Below, in pieces: positions 34,441 through 47,494 of a DNA stretch of 64,000 bases; the stretch's first letter is position 1; each line of letters opens with the position of its first letter. The position numbers and the translations under genes were made by a program. Below the pieces are notes generated by a model, which saw only the letters and a program-made list of their open reading frames with translations, was not told the DNA's origin and searched no databases. Source of the stretch: Epiperipatus broadwayi (taxonomy: Eukaryota > Onychophora > Udeonychophora > Euonychophora > Peripatidae). The stretch is from assembly GCA_028023455.1 (NCBI GenBank), contig JAQFVV010000018.1, forward strand, positions 11,118,771 through 11,182,770, given 5' to 3'.

Positions 34441-35790
34441 TATATTTGTTATATATATATATCCACTTGTTCCAATGTTTCAACTAGTTTTACTTTATAG
34501 TCATTTTCAAGGATCTAGAAAAAACATATTACATTATAAAAAACTTCACATAATAAAACCAAAAAGACCAAAAAAATATCAAAACAATATAAAAAACACA
34601 CAAAAAAATATATAAACCCCATAAAAATTAAAATAAATAAAATACATTGAAATCAATTAAATTAAAACATAAAATATACACCGCACTTACTTGACTCCCT
34701 TCTCAAAAAACTTTCCCTTTTTACCTTTTCTTTTTTTCCAAAATCCAATTGTTACAATAAAACACTTATTTTCTTTTTCTTGCTTATGTTCTTCAAAATT
34801 ATATTTATTTTCAAAAATAATTCTTTATGCATTACTTATCCAATTCTATTTAAAACAGGTTTATATCTTTTTATATATAAACTCTTTTTTACCATTCTTT
34901 CTTTATATAATCTAATCCTCTCCAACATTTTAATCTTAAAATCTAGGGGCAAAAACAAATTTTTCCTTTAAGTAATTGACTATTCAAAATAACCTGTAAA
35001 GACATTTTATTTTCCTCAGAAATATTACTATTACTTTCAATGGCAGAAACAAAATCAAAAACTAAACTTTTATTAGCAAACGGAACAAAGCCAGGTCACT
35101 TAGCTAAAATAGCCAAATCAGATACATTCAAAACATAATTTGACAAATTTAAAACAGATGAAGCATCGGGCCTATTTTTATAAGAAAAACTAAACTTTTA
35201 TTAGCAAACGGAACAAAGCCAGGTCACTTAGCTAAAATAGCCAAATCAGATACATTCAAAACATAATTTGACAAATTTAAAACAGATGAAGCATCGGGCC
35301 TATTTTTATAAGACTCAAATCTGAACTCTTTTCCTTTCACAAAACTTTTCTTTTCAGCCTTTCCAATCAACCATTTAAATTTCTTGAAATACTTATTATT
35401 ATAAGTGATTTCACACTTACTCCTAAACCACTTTAAAAAAGAATTTAAAACAGAATAATTAAAATTTCTCCTAAAATCCAACTTTCTTCTAAACATTTTA
35501 TAACTATCAATTAAATTAGATAAACTACTCATAATCTACATAATAAATTGTTTAAGAATAAATCTTTTAAAATTTAGAATAAAATCACAATTAGAAAATA
35601 AAACCAATTTCCTATCCAATTTAATATTACATGAATTAGGAAACACATTGCAAAACCTACAAGACTTAAGAAAATTAACCTGAACCTTTAAAGATTCAAT
35701 TCTACTAGACATATTAATTAACTTTTTTATTTCTAAAATTTCTACACAAGAAAAATTATCATACAAAATCTGCCACATAGTGAAAGAAAA
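34441..35790 (-). pseudogene. Penelope-like element, N-terminal coding region
   Basis: On the minus strand the frame at 35778-35536 starts MWQILYDNF and contains VQVNFLKSCRFCNVFPNSC. The frame at 35532-35224 contains FRRKLDFRRNFNYSVLNSF and SSVLNLSNYVLNVSDLAIL. The patterns 'FL-x-x-C-x-x-x-x-x-P' and 'V-x-NLS-x-x-x-L' belong to the region before the reverse transcriptase in Penelope-like proteins. A stop (AK-stop-PGFVPF) and a 128-bp tandem duplication end the frame, and no reverse transcriptase follows. The minus-strand sequence TAGTTGAAACATTGGAACAA near 34470-34490 looks like the 3' end of such elements, implying a large internal deletion. Confidence 0.6.
35061..35313 (-). repeat. 128-bp tandem duplication in the Penelope coding region
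   Basis: Units begin ACTAAACTTTTATTAGCAAA at 35061 and 35189 and are identical or nearly so. The period of 128 is not a multiple of three, so the duplication also shifts the reading frame. Confidence 0.9.
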
Positions 35791-36400
35791 TTAATAACTA
35801 TACAAATACAAACGAATAAATAATAATAAACAAATAATACAAAATAATACAAATTAATAATACAAATACACAAAACAAAGCAAATAAAATATGAAATTCA
35901 CTAAACTATAAAACACTATTCAAAAATATTAAATAATATACCTAATTAGAAAACCAAAACTGCCTAACACTATAATTATCTTATAAAAACTGCCACATAC
36001 TGAAAGAAAATTAATAACTATACAAATACAAACAAATAATTAATAATAAACAAAAATACAAAATAATAAAATTAGTAATACAAATACACAAAACAAATAA
36101 AATATGAAATTCACAAAACCATATATTACTATTCAAAATATTAAATAGTATACCTAAATAGAAAACCAAAACTGCCTAACACTATAATTATCTTATAAAA
36201 ACTGCCACATACTGAAAGAAAATTAATAACTATACAAATACAAACAAATAATTAATAATAAACAAAAATACAAAATAATAAAATTAGTAATACAAATACA
36301 CAAAACAAATAAAATATGAAATTCACAAAACCATATATTACTATTCAAAATATTAAATAGTATACCTAAATAGAAAACCAAAACTCTAACACTATACTAG
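35771..36400 (-). repeat. Three tandem repeats of about 215 bp at the Penelope 5' end
   Basis: Units start at 35771, 35991 and 36203 with TGCCACAT(A)(G/C)TGAAAGAAAA. The third is incomplete at about 36400. On the minus strand each unit carries ATGTGGCAG, the sequence that opens the Penelope-like frame at 35778. The array therefore lies immediately upstream of the coding start, where Penelope-like elements often carry tandem or LTR-like (pLTR) copies. Confidence 0.85.
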
Positions 36401-36994
36401 CAAAAATAAAAATGCAAAACCATAAAACAATACAATACTAGATTAAATTCAAAATTGTACCAAAATCCTTACACAACCATGGTTTCATCTACTACAAATA
36501 GACCTTCTAAATAAATTATCATAAATACAACATTCATCAACTTAATTTTATAAGATGGACAGTTAGTTGCCTATGTTAAGATCTTAGCTTTAATAGATCA
36601 ATTATGACTAATATCAAATTTATTTTACTGAAAAGAGCATAATTACTAGATGTTTTTTGATCAGGTCTCAGTTTTTTAATTCTTTTTTTTTTTTTTCATT
36701 GATTAATAAGTAACTTTGAACATACTTCTCTAACATTTAAGAGTATATTTTATGCTAATTCATTTTCTAGCACTATTTTATTTTATTATATTGATGTCAA
36801 AATTGTTACATCAATAATTGTATATAATTTGTTTTAACATAATATCATTTTTTAAAATATAAACAAGTTGAAATGTTTCTACTTATTTGTTTTTATAAAA
36901 ATGAAATAAAATGTTTTAAGTTGTCTGAACTTTCAAAAAAAAGCATTCTTAAGAGAATGAGAACAAGCAAATAATGGTAAAATGTGTCAGTGCT
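36401..36994. other. AT-rich sequence, no gene recognised
   Basis: Nothing recognisable between the tandem repeats and the Tigger relic. Confidence 0.4.
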
Positions 36995-38190
36995 TAGCAA
37001 AAATAGTTGGTACTCCAAAACTCATCATAATGCAAAAAAATAGTGTAAAAAGCAAGAATTATAATGGTTTTCTATGGGAAAAAAATTTAACTCATTCTGC
37101 ACATAGAATTTGTACCATAAATGAAGAATACTGTATTTAACCTATATATGTGTAAACTGCTACATGTGTATTTTGTAAGATAATGCAACTTAAATATATA
37201 TATATAATAGCTTAAAAGTTGATCTTATAATCCATCTGTTCACCACTCATCAATCTAATTTTCTGAGTCATCAGACAATCATTCTAAGGGTCTGTCATTA
37301 ACTTGTTAATCCTTTGACAAACTTGGATTTTTTTTAAGGAAGTAACTAGGTTGTTGGCTGAGGATCTCTTGAGAAATTAATGGTTGACTTATTTCATTGA
37401 TTTTCATTTTGTACAACATATTAACACATTTTTATAGTTGATGGAGGATACTAAGTAAGGGTCAAATTTTTTGAAAGTGCTACTCATAGCCTCATGATAT
37501 GAAATTAGTTTCTTCAGTTGTTTGATGTCCAGGTTCTTTATAGACCTGCTGGGTTTTTTTTTTTTGTCCAATTGCATTAATTCTTCTAAGTGTGATTGCA
37601 AAAATTCTTAGATGTTGTTAGCATCAATTTCATATCGGTGTCTTTATCCAAAATGTTGACAAAATGCTGCATTACTTAAAAGTAGTACATCTTGAAGATT
37701 GCGATGTTTCTTTATTTCATAGATCTGAAGAAATGATGTTATCCGATATTAATTGTTGATATGATTCCACTTGAAAATATATGTAGCTCTAAACTTTTTT
37801 TAAAATAATTTCAATTTCACTAGAAAAACAAACAAACATGTAATTTCAGGTGCTGGAGGAAAAAAAACTCATACTGAAGTTACATTTTTTTAAAAAAATT
37901 CATGGTCTTATATTATTTATGTGAAATTTAGAATTAAAAAAAAAGTATTGTTTAATAATATTTCACTTAACTGTACTTTTGTGACCTTAAAGATTTGTTG
38001 TTTATCAACAGTTTAAGAGTAACCAATTTATAGAACTGTACATTACCGAAACTTAATCATGTGGTTAACTTAAAAAAAAAAAATTATAGTATCTAATATG
38101 TTTTGTTTGAATATTGTAATCAATATTTAAGATTTTTTTCTACACGATGTACCATGCAGATGTTAGTATGTTCTAAATGGCATAAATATG
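36995..38190 (-). pseudogene. Tigger transposase relic (subfamily 2, copy 1)
   Basis: On the minus strand, from about 37690 to 37390, the reading is RYEIDANNI, a stop, FLQSHLEELMQLDKKKK, IKQLKKLISYHEAMSS and FKKFDPYLVSS. This matches the C-terminal acidic/leucine segment of Tigger (TIGD-type) transposases, '...LLESHSEELTNEELMQLE...', and the later 'F-x-x-x-D-P' motif. The DDE core is not readable. The whole 1.2-kb stretch recurs, diverged, at 56755-58005 with the same landmarks (CAAAACTCATC.TAA.GCAA, GTTAACT followed by an A run). It is a different subfamily from the CACCTGGGTCTCG elements. Confidence 0.6.
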
Positions 38191-38508
38191 AACATTGAAT
38201 TCTAGTTTATTTGCATATATACCCTATATATTGATTGCACATGTTTCATATTGCTTACATAATAAATTATTAGACAATTTGCTATAAATAAAAGAATTGC
38301 TTATAGTTTAAATTAGATATTGGCAGAGTTTTATATGTAATATAATTTATTATTAAGGTCCTATTGATTTTAATATTTATCCTGCAATATAAAGTTTTTT
38401 ACAAAAAAATTTTCCAGTATTAATTCACAATGACAAAAATAAGATACATTATTTGTTAATATTAATAATTTTTATTAGTCACTCATGAGTCTAGAGATTC
38501 TCCATTTA
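38191..38508. other. AT-rich sequence, no gene recognised
   Basis: Nothing is recognised between the Tigger relic and the MITE. Confidence 0.4.
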
Positions 38509-38755
38509 ATGAATAATATTTCTGTAGTTTAATTTTCACATACATCACCTCACTAGGGACTGTTTTCTATCTGCTTTTAACACTTTGTGAACAGATGTAA
38601 TGATTAATATATGATCAAAGACATGTGGGATCATGCATCTTTTTTACATGTCTTCACGATTACATCCTTCCACAAAATATTAAAAGCAGATAGAAAACAG
38701 TCCCATTGCGTGTGAAATGATGTAGTGAAAATTTCACTACAGAAATATTATTCAT
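38509..38755. mobile_element. Palindromic MITE, 247 bp
   Basis: The ends are perfect 16-bp inverted repeats (ATGAATAATATTTCTG and CAGAAATATTATTCAT). Inside, TAGGGACTGTTTTCTATCTG and its inverted partner CAGATAGAAAACAGTCCC extend the arms to about 80 bp. The core contains a second inverted pair around GATCA...GACATGTG. Related ends occur at 4788-4886 and 7357. It is non-coding and would depend on a transposase supplied elsewhere. Confidence 0.85.
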
Positions 38756-39090
38756 ATTCTTTGTTTATGTTTAGTTTTTGTGTAATCTTTTACATTCAGT
38801 TTTAATTGATACTGGTCACCTAGCTCTAATGCAATGAAGTGAAGAACCATTTTCACTAATATTTGTGTTAATTCATTTTCTAGATTTTATTCTCCCATAT
38901 TTACTAATAATTAACTATTAAGTAATGCAGTTATTTATATACATTGAAGAATGGTCATTAACTGAATGAAAGAATCTGATGTTTTACAAGATTTTGATAG
39001 AATGTGTGTATAGTCTTCATTTCCTCCCTATTTTTTTTTCTTTACCCACACTTGGATATATGGTTTTATATCTCTTGTAAAATAATAATA
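38756..39090. other. AT-rich sequence, no gene recognised
   Basis: Spacer between the MITE and the LINE. A short (AAT)n tract at 39080-39091 abuts the LINE 3' end and may be its tail. Confidence 0.4.
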
Positions 39091-42000
39091 ATTTTCAACC
39101 ATTATCAATCCAGTGCATGATGAAGGTCTCTCCAAATTCAATCCATCTCTGATCTCTGACCTCTCTTTTTTTCCACTTCTTTATTTCATCCATCTCACGT
39201 GTGGTCTATTTCTAAGTTTTTTGCAATCCCTTGGAATCCAGTTTAAGATTTCAACTGTCCATCTATTATCATCTTTTCTAGAAATTTGTTCTCTTACCCA
39301 TGTATTTCATTTTCGATCTCTTGTTACTCCTAACATGCATCTCTTCATACTTCTTTGATTGGTCTGAAGTCTATATTACTTTTCTGTTAAGTGTCCAAGT
39401 CTCAGATCCTAAAATAAGTACTGGAAAAACACATTTATTTAAAAACCTTTCTTTTCAAACACATTGGCAAGTTTTCTTTTAATATTAAATTATTTCTAGC
39501 AAAAACATTCAACCAAGTTTAATTTTATGATTAATTTCATCCATTATGTTTCTAACTTTAGTAATAATTTGACCAACATATTTGTAGTTTATCTTCTAAC
39601 TCATTATCAATCTTTATTTTTATGTTTTGAGAAAATTGATTGAACATTATTTATCTTTAGTCCTACTTTCTTACTTTTATCTGATAACTCTTGCAACATT
39701 TCCTGAAACTATTGAAGCATTATTTGCAAAAATAATTACATCATCTGCAAAATCTAGATGACCTAAATAATCTCCATTTACTTTTATTCCTTTAGCTCTC
39801 CATTTTAATCCACAAAATACTTCTTGCAGCATTGCTGTAAAAAGTATTGGAGATATGGAATCATCCTTTCATATGCCTTCTCGATGTTAACCTTCCTAGT
39901 ATCATTATGTAATCTATTGTTGCTATCACATTTTTATTACTTCAGAATATAACAATATTCTGGGTCTATATCTTGATGACCAAATAAATGCTTTAATCAC
40001 TGAAGAAATGCTTATAGATCAATTGCCTTTTTATAATCTACAAATCGAAACATCATTATGGCAATTCATATTCATTGATCTTTTCTATTTCTCTCAATAC
40101 TTGAATATGATCCATTGTACTAAAACCACTTTTAAATCCAGCTTGATCTATTATATTGGTTGATAGAAATCCAAAGTTCATTATAGACGAGTTGTAATTA
40201 TCTTGGTAAAAATTTTGTATAAAACTGATAAAAGACTGATTATTCTGTATTTTCTAATATCTTCTTTATCACGTTTTTAAAATATTAATATTGCATTCTT
40301 CCAATCATCTAATACATTTTTATCATTTAGACATTTGGTATATAACTTTGATAAAAAAATTTCTATTTCTTTGTCTGGTTTTTCTAAGATATTGATTATA
40401 ATTTCATCATTACCTAGAGCTTTTTCTTTCTTCATAAATTTAATTGCATGTCTCAGTTGTTGATTTAAAATCTTGAGTAATTCAAAAGTTATTGTAGAAG
40501 GTACTTTTTCCTTGTTCATTGTTACTATATAATTCTTGAAAGAACTCTTCTACCCATTTCATCATATTATCTTTTTTTTTAGTAATAGTTCCGTCTTTTT
40601 TTTTTTTTTATTGCAGAAATAAGTTTCCTACCAATACCAAAATATTGTTTCACACTCTTGAGACTTTTATTCTCTTTTATAGCTTTCCTTGCTAGTTCAC
40701 AATTATACTTTTCTATATTATTATCAACTTTTTTTCATCACATTTTACAAAATTTGAGATATTCAATCCTTTTTAATGCATTATTTATATATATTTTCAT
40801 ATTCCTTCTTCTCTTCATAAATTTTCTAGTCTCAATAGAAATTTTACTGATCGGTTATTGCTTTTTTCTACGAACTGTCTTTGTTGCAGTTTTTAAAAGT
40901 GTATCAGTTATTTTTCTAGTGATTTCATTCAAATCTGAATCATGTTCAGAATCTGTTAATGTTTGAAAATGATTCGCATGTTCTAATATAAATTCATTAG
41001 AATGTTTCCGAACATTAGAATTATCAACTGTGTGAATATTGTTTTTCTTAATAATTTTTGTCTCTAGTTTAGCACTAACATGTATCCTACATCTCACTAA
41101 TCAATGATCACTTTCTCTGTTGAATGTATTATGAACATTATAATCTTAAAATATGTATTTTCTGTTAGTTAAAATATAATCCAATTCTGCTGTACCTTCA
41201 TTTGGATGCTTCCATGTCCATTTCTGTTGAACATTTGTTTAAAAAAAAAAATTATAATGTAAGGTTTTTCCCCCACCCTCTCATTTCTATCACCATAATC
41301 ATATTTACCTACACATCTTTCAATTGTTTACCATTTCTAGCATTAAAGCCTCCCATAACAATTTTCAAATGTTTGGTCTGATCAAAAGCTTTTTGTACAT
41401 CCATACAAGACCCTACTACTTCTTCATCACTGGGAACTTGTTGGGGCACAGTCCTGAATTATCTGCATTTGGTATTTGCTATTAAGGTAAATAACTAATC
41501 TTATCACTGTCTTATACACCATCAATCTCCACAATGCTACTTCAATTGTACTTCCAATGTTTGGGTCTTTGTAATATACATGTCCACTTTTTAAAACAAT
41601 TATCTCTTTCTCTTTTCTTCTAAATTCACAAAGTTCAATAATGTCCCATTTAATATGAGACAAAGTGGCCTGTAGTTATAAATACCTAAATAAAAAGTCA
41701 TCATCAAATAGCCTGTGGCTACAATTAGGGGATTCTTAGCACCCCTTGCCTTCGGCCACCAACTACTGTCTTGGTTGATGATTTTGAACCATCTTGGGAA
41801 TAAATCCCATGATTAATTTTTATTTGTCATGATTGTAAATATCTATTTTTTTTAAAAAAAAACAACAATTATTCCCACACACATTCATTCTGTCTTCAAG
41901 AAAACTCAACTAATATTTTTGTTAAAAGGTAAAGGTAGTTGAGAAGAAAGATTATGCTGTTTCTTGATCTTAAACTCAGCAGCAAAAAGCCAATACCATG

Positions 42001-42170
42001 CTGACTAATGTGTGTTGATGAGCAGCCCATCCATGTTCATATATTATATGAATAATCACATAGTAATGACTGCTGCTACGATAAAATGTATGGAGTAGAC
42101 ATTAGGAATTTGGCCTGCTTGGTTCCTTTAAGGTCGACAAGAGGAATTGAAGAATCTCCTTTCTGCAACC
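39091..42170 (-). mobile_element. RTE-like LINE, decayed near full-length copy
   Basis: About 3.1 kb on the minus strand, uninterrupted. An endonuclease remnant lies at about 41300-41480 (a variant of the 14858-15109 block). RT fingers lie at 40277-40519 (RHAIKFMKKEKALGNDEIII, then LDDWKNAILIF). IDQAGFKSGFSTMDHIQVLR is at about 40090-40150. The catalytic HLDFADDVIIF has its FADD at 39740-39751, followed by FQEMLQELSDKSKKVGLKIN. Stops and frameshifts are frequent. The 3' end abuts an (AAT)n-like tract, a common RTE tail type. It is the best template here for reading the other three copies. Confidence 0.85.
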
Positions 42171-42221
42171 AATAATTATACAATGAGTAATTTATTTATA
42201 TAGCATTATGTTTTTTTAATC

Positions 42222-42708
42222 TGTAATAATCATTAAGGATCACCTATTACACTTGCTTTTTAACACTTTTGAGGAATACTCTCCAAACACAAGATAGTCT
42301 TTTGAAAATATAGAATAACTATCTAAATGTATATGTATAGGCAAATCTCAAGCATTTGGAAATGAGAGTGTGAAAGGTATTAATTAATCAGTTTGAATTC
42401 ATTTGCTACGTCTTTATTATTCAATGTCTGTGAAATTTTTACAATTACTCATTATATATATGTTTAATATTACATCTAATAGTGAATGTGCTGTAAATTG
42501 TAAAAATTTTACAAGCATCAATAATAAAAGCATAGCAAATGGAATTAAGTGATTAATTAATATCTTCACGCTCTCATTTCCAAATGCTTAAGATTTGCCA
42601 ATACATATATGTTTAGGTTAAAAAGATAGAATGAATTCCTTTTATCTTTTCAAAAGTGTTTACTTTAAAATGCATGTGTAGTGGGGAATCCCTAATGAAT
42701 ATTAATAA
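42222..42708. mobile_element. Palindromic MITE, about 490 bp
   Basis: Long imperfect arms (about 42222-42425 and 42530-42708) share landmarks in inverted order: AATAATCATTAAGGAT, AACACTTTTGA, GCAAATCTCAAGCATTTGGAAATGAGAG and ATTTGCTA. The centre has a perfect TTGTAAAAATTTTACAA. There is no coding content. Confidence 0.75.
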
Positions 42709-45700
42709 TTATATAACTAAATAATTTATATTTCAGATATTGTAACTTTATAAATGAACTGATGCAGGTGATTAGCTTAAGATACTCTACAAACTCCGAA
42801 ATTGATTCTGAATTGACATAGAATCAGAATCTATTTGTTTTGTTTCCTTTACCAGATATTTGCTTCTTTCTTATTCTCATTAATTTTTTTTTTTTAGTCT
42901 GTTCATTTGATTCATTCATGTCTTGAAGGAATTTTATTACTCTGTGATACGTATTTTATCATTAATAATTACAGATTATTTTACTCCAGATAATATTGCT
43001 GATTATTCGTATTTTAATGTTTCCATGAATTTTTATAGTCTTTATTATTTTCTCCATTTTTCTCTCAATATGTTTTATATTGGTTTGTACATGAGGTAAT
43101 TTATTTTTTCATATTTTTGTTTGATCTTTTAATTTTAACTTCTTGTGAATTTTGACTAATAACTTACAATTGAGCACTTATTCTCCACAATTTGTTTAAT
43201 TTTTATCTTTATATTTTTAAGAATTTTTTGTCTTTTTATTTATAATTGGTCAAATTTTTTCTTCTATCTATATCTTCTGCCCACATATTTTTAATATACT
43301 CTGTCAAAATTATTCCTCACTATTTTTTTTTTCTTTGTTCCAGTTGCCATATTTTTTATTGTCTTTCTTTTACATTTTTCTGTTTTTACTATCATCATCT
43401 GAAGCAGTCGATCTGATGCTCAGATCATGCTTCACAGTCCACTTACAGTCTCCTACCACTAAGCCATGTTTAAACTCCATCCTTACGCACGTATACATAT
43501 ATTTTTCCTTTGCTTAACCATTTAAACATAACTGACATAGATATTTATATATCTTAACGCAAAATAATTTAATAAATAAATATTTAATATTTTAATGTGT
43601 ATGCGTGCGTAATGGATAAATATATATATTTTCAGTGTGGGGAGATTGATAATAAATCGTATAAATAATTATATTATTCATATATCTTAAAATCCATATA
43701 TGAAACATTTATTTTTTATATTTAATTTTAGCAGTCAGAAAATGATGCAATTTTTTTAAGAAGTTTCTCGAACACAACTAAAAACAATTACCCGGAAAAG
43801 CCCATTAGTTAAAATTAAAAGGTTACAATTTGTAATAATAAAATAAAATCCATTAGTGGAAATTTTACTCGCGCCAACTTGTTTTAAAATCATAAGACTT
43901 ATTTTAAAACAATCGTTCGAGAAACTTGTAACAGGATTGCATTGTTTCAAAAGACTTACAAAAGATATCCATCCGGTCAGCAGATTTCAGCTTTGCTAAA
44001 GTGCTCAAATTGCCTCAGGTTCAGCAGCTAAGTGCTCTAATACATCATCAAAAAAGGAGTATAAATACTGCTGGATTTGAATCCAAAAAGGAGGAGACAA
44101 CCATAAATTAACGATGGTCAACATAATCCACGCTAGTTTAAATTCAATGTGCAGGGAGTACGGGAAACTTAACCTTCCTCTCTGTTCGAACATACTCGTT
44201 CCCATAAGAAAAGCTCTGGATCCCGTACCTATGAACTTTCAAACGTCTACTGATTAAATAAGTAAAATGCTACCTGTGATGCCTTATTCCTAACCTCGAT
44301 CTAGTGTATTAATGCCGATGAACACTCCAAACATCAAGGACTGCTGCTATTTATGAAAGGTAAAAGAACTTTAGCCGCTCTATGATTCTATTAAGTTCAG
44401 CTTTTTATAACAATAATCCTGATGCTGTATTCTAATATCTTATGTAAATGTTTATATCTTATATAATTTTACCTAGTTACCACTCTATATAACTAACCTA
44501 TTCTATCATTGAGCCTCTATTCAATATGTTTTCTTTTTTTATTTTCATGCGGCAATAATATTTTATTTCATTATTATATTACGTATTTTTGTGTTTTAAA
44601 ATGCCAGTAATATTTCAAACTTGCTAGCATGTAATTCTTTTCTAGTTTCCCTACCCATCACTTACGGGGTAATTAAAAACTTATTTAAATTAAAAACAAG
44701 TCCTATTCGACTTATGCAGGTGCTCACGAGTTTGGAAAAACAAAGTCATTATCTTATAAATTGATGTAGGAAAACAGATCAACATCTGTTTATCTAAAAA
44801 TGTTTTTTTTATCTTTTTAAATGTGCTAATCCTAACCGTAAATGTAGTTTATCTATGTAAAATCTAATTATTATCCCAGTTATTTCCACAACCCCATTTG
44901 TTTCCATATAAACATATTTATAGCTAATAATAGCATTTATTAACCGAAATTTGTATTTATTAAACGGTGTGGGAAGTTATAAATAATTTAAAGTAAAGGG
45001 AAAGGGGAATCTTTATGTCTTAAAATTTATATAATTTAATTAATTTAAATCATCCATGCCTGTTTAGCGATTAGATCATACCATTACGCAGGATATTCTA
45101 TAATTTATGGGCATTAAGTAATTAAAATAGTCTTTAAAGCTATATATTTTGTTATCCCAAGCGTTGTGTGCATATTGGCCCACTCATTTTTATATTATAT
45201 ATTCATGCTTCTCTTATCCGGAGGTATCGCAAAGTCGAACCCCATTAGTTCTCTCAATGTCCAAGAACCAGGCTCTTAACGCCCCTGGGGACTTATTTGG
45301 TTGTATGTGCATGCTTTATATGGGGATCGCTCTGGAAAAACCAGCCCAATAAATGCATAGTCGACCGCTCTTCTTTCATAAACCGATCATGCCAACGTCT
45401 GCAGAGTTACATCGGTATTTTTCTCTTCAAATGAATTCCATGAAGCACATGTTCGTATCCGTGAGTGTATCACATCAAATACACCGCCTCTGTGATATTT
45501 CTAATAAACCCACGAACATCCATAAGCTGTAATGTTGTGATTTTTGCTAAACAGATCTATGTCCACTAGTTAAAATGCGCGTCCTTGCAACATTATTATT
45601 AATATATTCATCAGCTATCCCACACACGTCTGTCACTTTATAAATTGAGTATTAATCACTATATTTTGTACAAATGTAATGCTTCATTATAAAATAATAA

Positions 45701-46397
45701 TTATCTTTCAAATCAGTTAAATGCTATTTTGTTCCTTCTGGGGGTGTAGTGGTACTTCAATATTATATTTCTTAATAGCGCTAAGTCTTATATTCATCAT
45801 TGTAGTATATATATTATTGGCATAGCCACGACTATAAACAAAGTCACCTGTTAAATTTTATTCTTAATTTAACAACCAAATGTAATATGATTTCTCTATG
45901 ACCAACTGCCATATAATATTTATGAGGCCAATGATCAATCAATAATAATATGCATTTACTTATGTTTTGTCAAATAATATGTTATATCATTTCCGAATCA
46001 TTGCGTTTTCTTTTATTTAAATTAATATTTTAATTAATAAGTTATGTTCCTACTGACTAGATGATCTCTGCTAATATATAATTAATATGAAAGGTCACGA
46101 TTGTTAAATGCTTCTTAATTATATTTCATGCTCAATATTCCACCATTAAACTTTAAATTATTAAGAGTCTTTTTGTGTCTCCGATGTGCGATGCCGGCGG
46201 AGAGAGAAAAAATTAGATCGATATCATCGGGATTGTTGCTCATAAGTTGGTAGATCTGGAAAATAGTCAAATAGGGCAGAATTCATGAGTGTTCCTGACT
46301 TATGTATCTTGCGCATGATTGGATTCAAGGTACTTTTGCCTAGATGCTAGATCTTGTTATGTGAACATACAAAACCGACCGGTACACATCATTAGTG
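42709..46397. other. Unrecognised 3.7-kb region
   Basis: No family was recognised. 43740-44350 and 45130-45560 are less AT-rich than the surroundings and could hold exonic or old element sequence. The frame at 44005-44205 (minus, MGTSMFEQRG...) has reasonable composition but no known motif. A B-box-like GGGGTTCGACT on the minus strand near 45234-45244, preceded by GCGTTAAGAGCCTGGTTC, suggests a tRNA-related SINE fragment. Confidence 0.4.
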
Positions 46398-46970
46398 TCA
46401 ACCATTATCTATTTGCTGCAGGATGACATCCTCTCCAAGTTTAATTCCACTTCTCTGATATATAGCTTCTCTTTTCTACATCATGCCAACAAACTTCTTT
46501 ATTTCATCCAATCATCTTACATATGATTTCTTTATAGATTTTTCACAATCTCTTGGGATTCAGTTTAAAACTTCAACTGTCCATTTATTATTTCTTCTAA
46601 TGATGTAGTCAGCCCTTTTCCATTTTACTCTTAATTTTTTTCAATGATAAACTGGTTATTGACTCATCCAAGTATTATGCTTTCATTCCTTTCTTGTTAT
46701 TTCCATCATATCTCTATATACTTAGTTGAGTGATATGCTTTGTATTGTTCATTATGTGTCCAAATCTCAGGTCCATAAATAAAAATTGATAAACTACTAT
46801 TAAAACTTTTTTCAAAGCACATAGGCATATTTCTTTTTAATATTAAATTCTTTTTATCAAAAGCACTCCATCCAAATTTAATGATTAATTTTAACCATTA
46901 TGTTTTCATCTATATTAAGTCTGACCAAGGTATTTGTATCATTGTAAAACTATATTATTTAGCACTTACT
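46398..46970 (-). mobile_element. RTE-like LINE, 3' fragment
   Basis: It aligns with the 3' end of the LINE at 39091. Landmarks are CAACCATTAT, TCCAAGTTTAATTCC, TTCAACTGTCCATTTATTA and ATGTGTCCAAATCTCAG. It is truncated at its 5' side before the catalytic FADD, as is typical of LINE insertions. Confidence 0.75.
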
Positions 46971-47494
46971 CTTGATTACTTATTATTTATTTCATCAAAC
47001 ATATACCCCAGTTTTTAGCTTGGGAAGGACAAGAGATTGATAAATTTAAACAATCTGATTTTAATGATTATGAATAGATTAGTAGAAATTGAAAACAAAT
47101 TTAATAAATGAAATAATAATCAAAATAGCTATAACAAGATCTATATTGATTAATAAGTAAACAGCATGAATTATTGGAATTTATTCTAATTGTTAAACTC
47201 TTCTTTTATTACTTTTCATTTAATTTATTAAAAAGTAGCTAGATAACTAATTACTGAATAACAATTAGATGTCTATCAGAAAAAAATTCTGAGTCCATAT
47301 GGAACTTTAAAAAATGTCCAAATTTTATTTGATCTTGATTCCAGTCTATATCATGGGACAGAGTAGGCAGATATTTCCTAATCATATATATATATTTGTG
47401 TATATATATAAACACCTAATTCTCTTTTCACATGATAGATTGGTTCCTGAAAATTATATGTAAAAGAAATTCATGTAAAAAAAATACATTGTAT
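46971..47494. other. AT-rich sequence before the LTR element
   Basis: No gene. ACCTAATTCTCTTTTCACATGA at 47414-47435 has an inverted match at 55820-55841 and may be the TIR of an element interrupted by the LTR retrotransposon. Confidence 0.4.

Noticed and set aside
34441-34520. Hammerhead ribozyme in the Penelope-like end
   Set aside because: GAAAC-type phrases are present, but the paired CUGANGA core was not found in a foldable arrangement.
35771-36400. CRISPR-like array
   Set aside because: The units are about 215 bp long and repeat in full without unique spacers. It is an ordinary tandem repeat in eukaryotic DNA.
44005-44205. 66-codon minus-strand frame with fairly balanced composition
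   Set aside because: No motif, no splice-consistent neighbours that I can support, and stops on both sides. It is left as unrecognised sequence.
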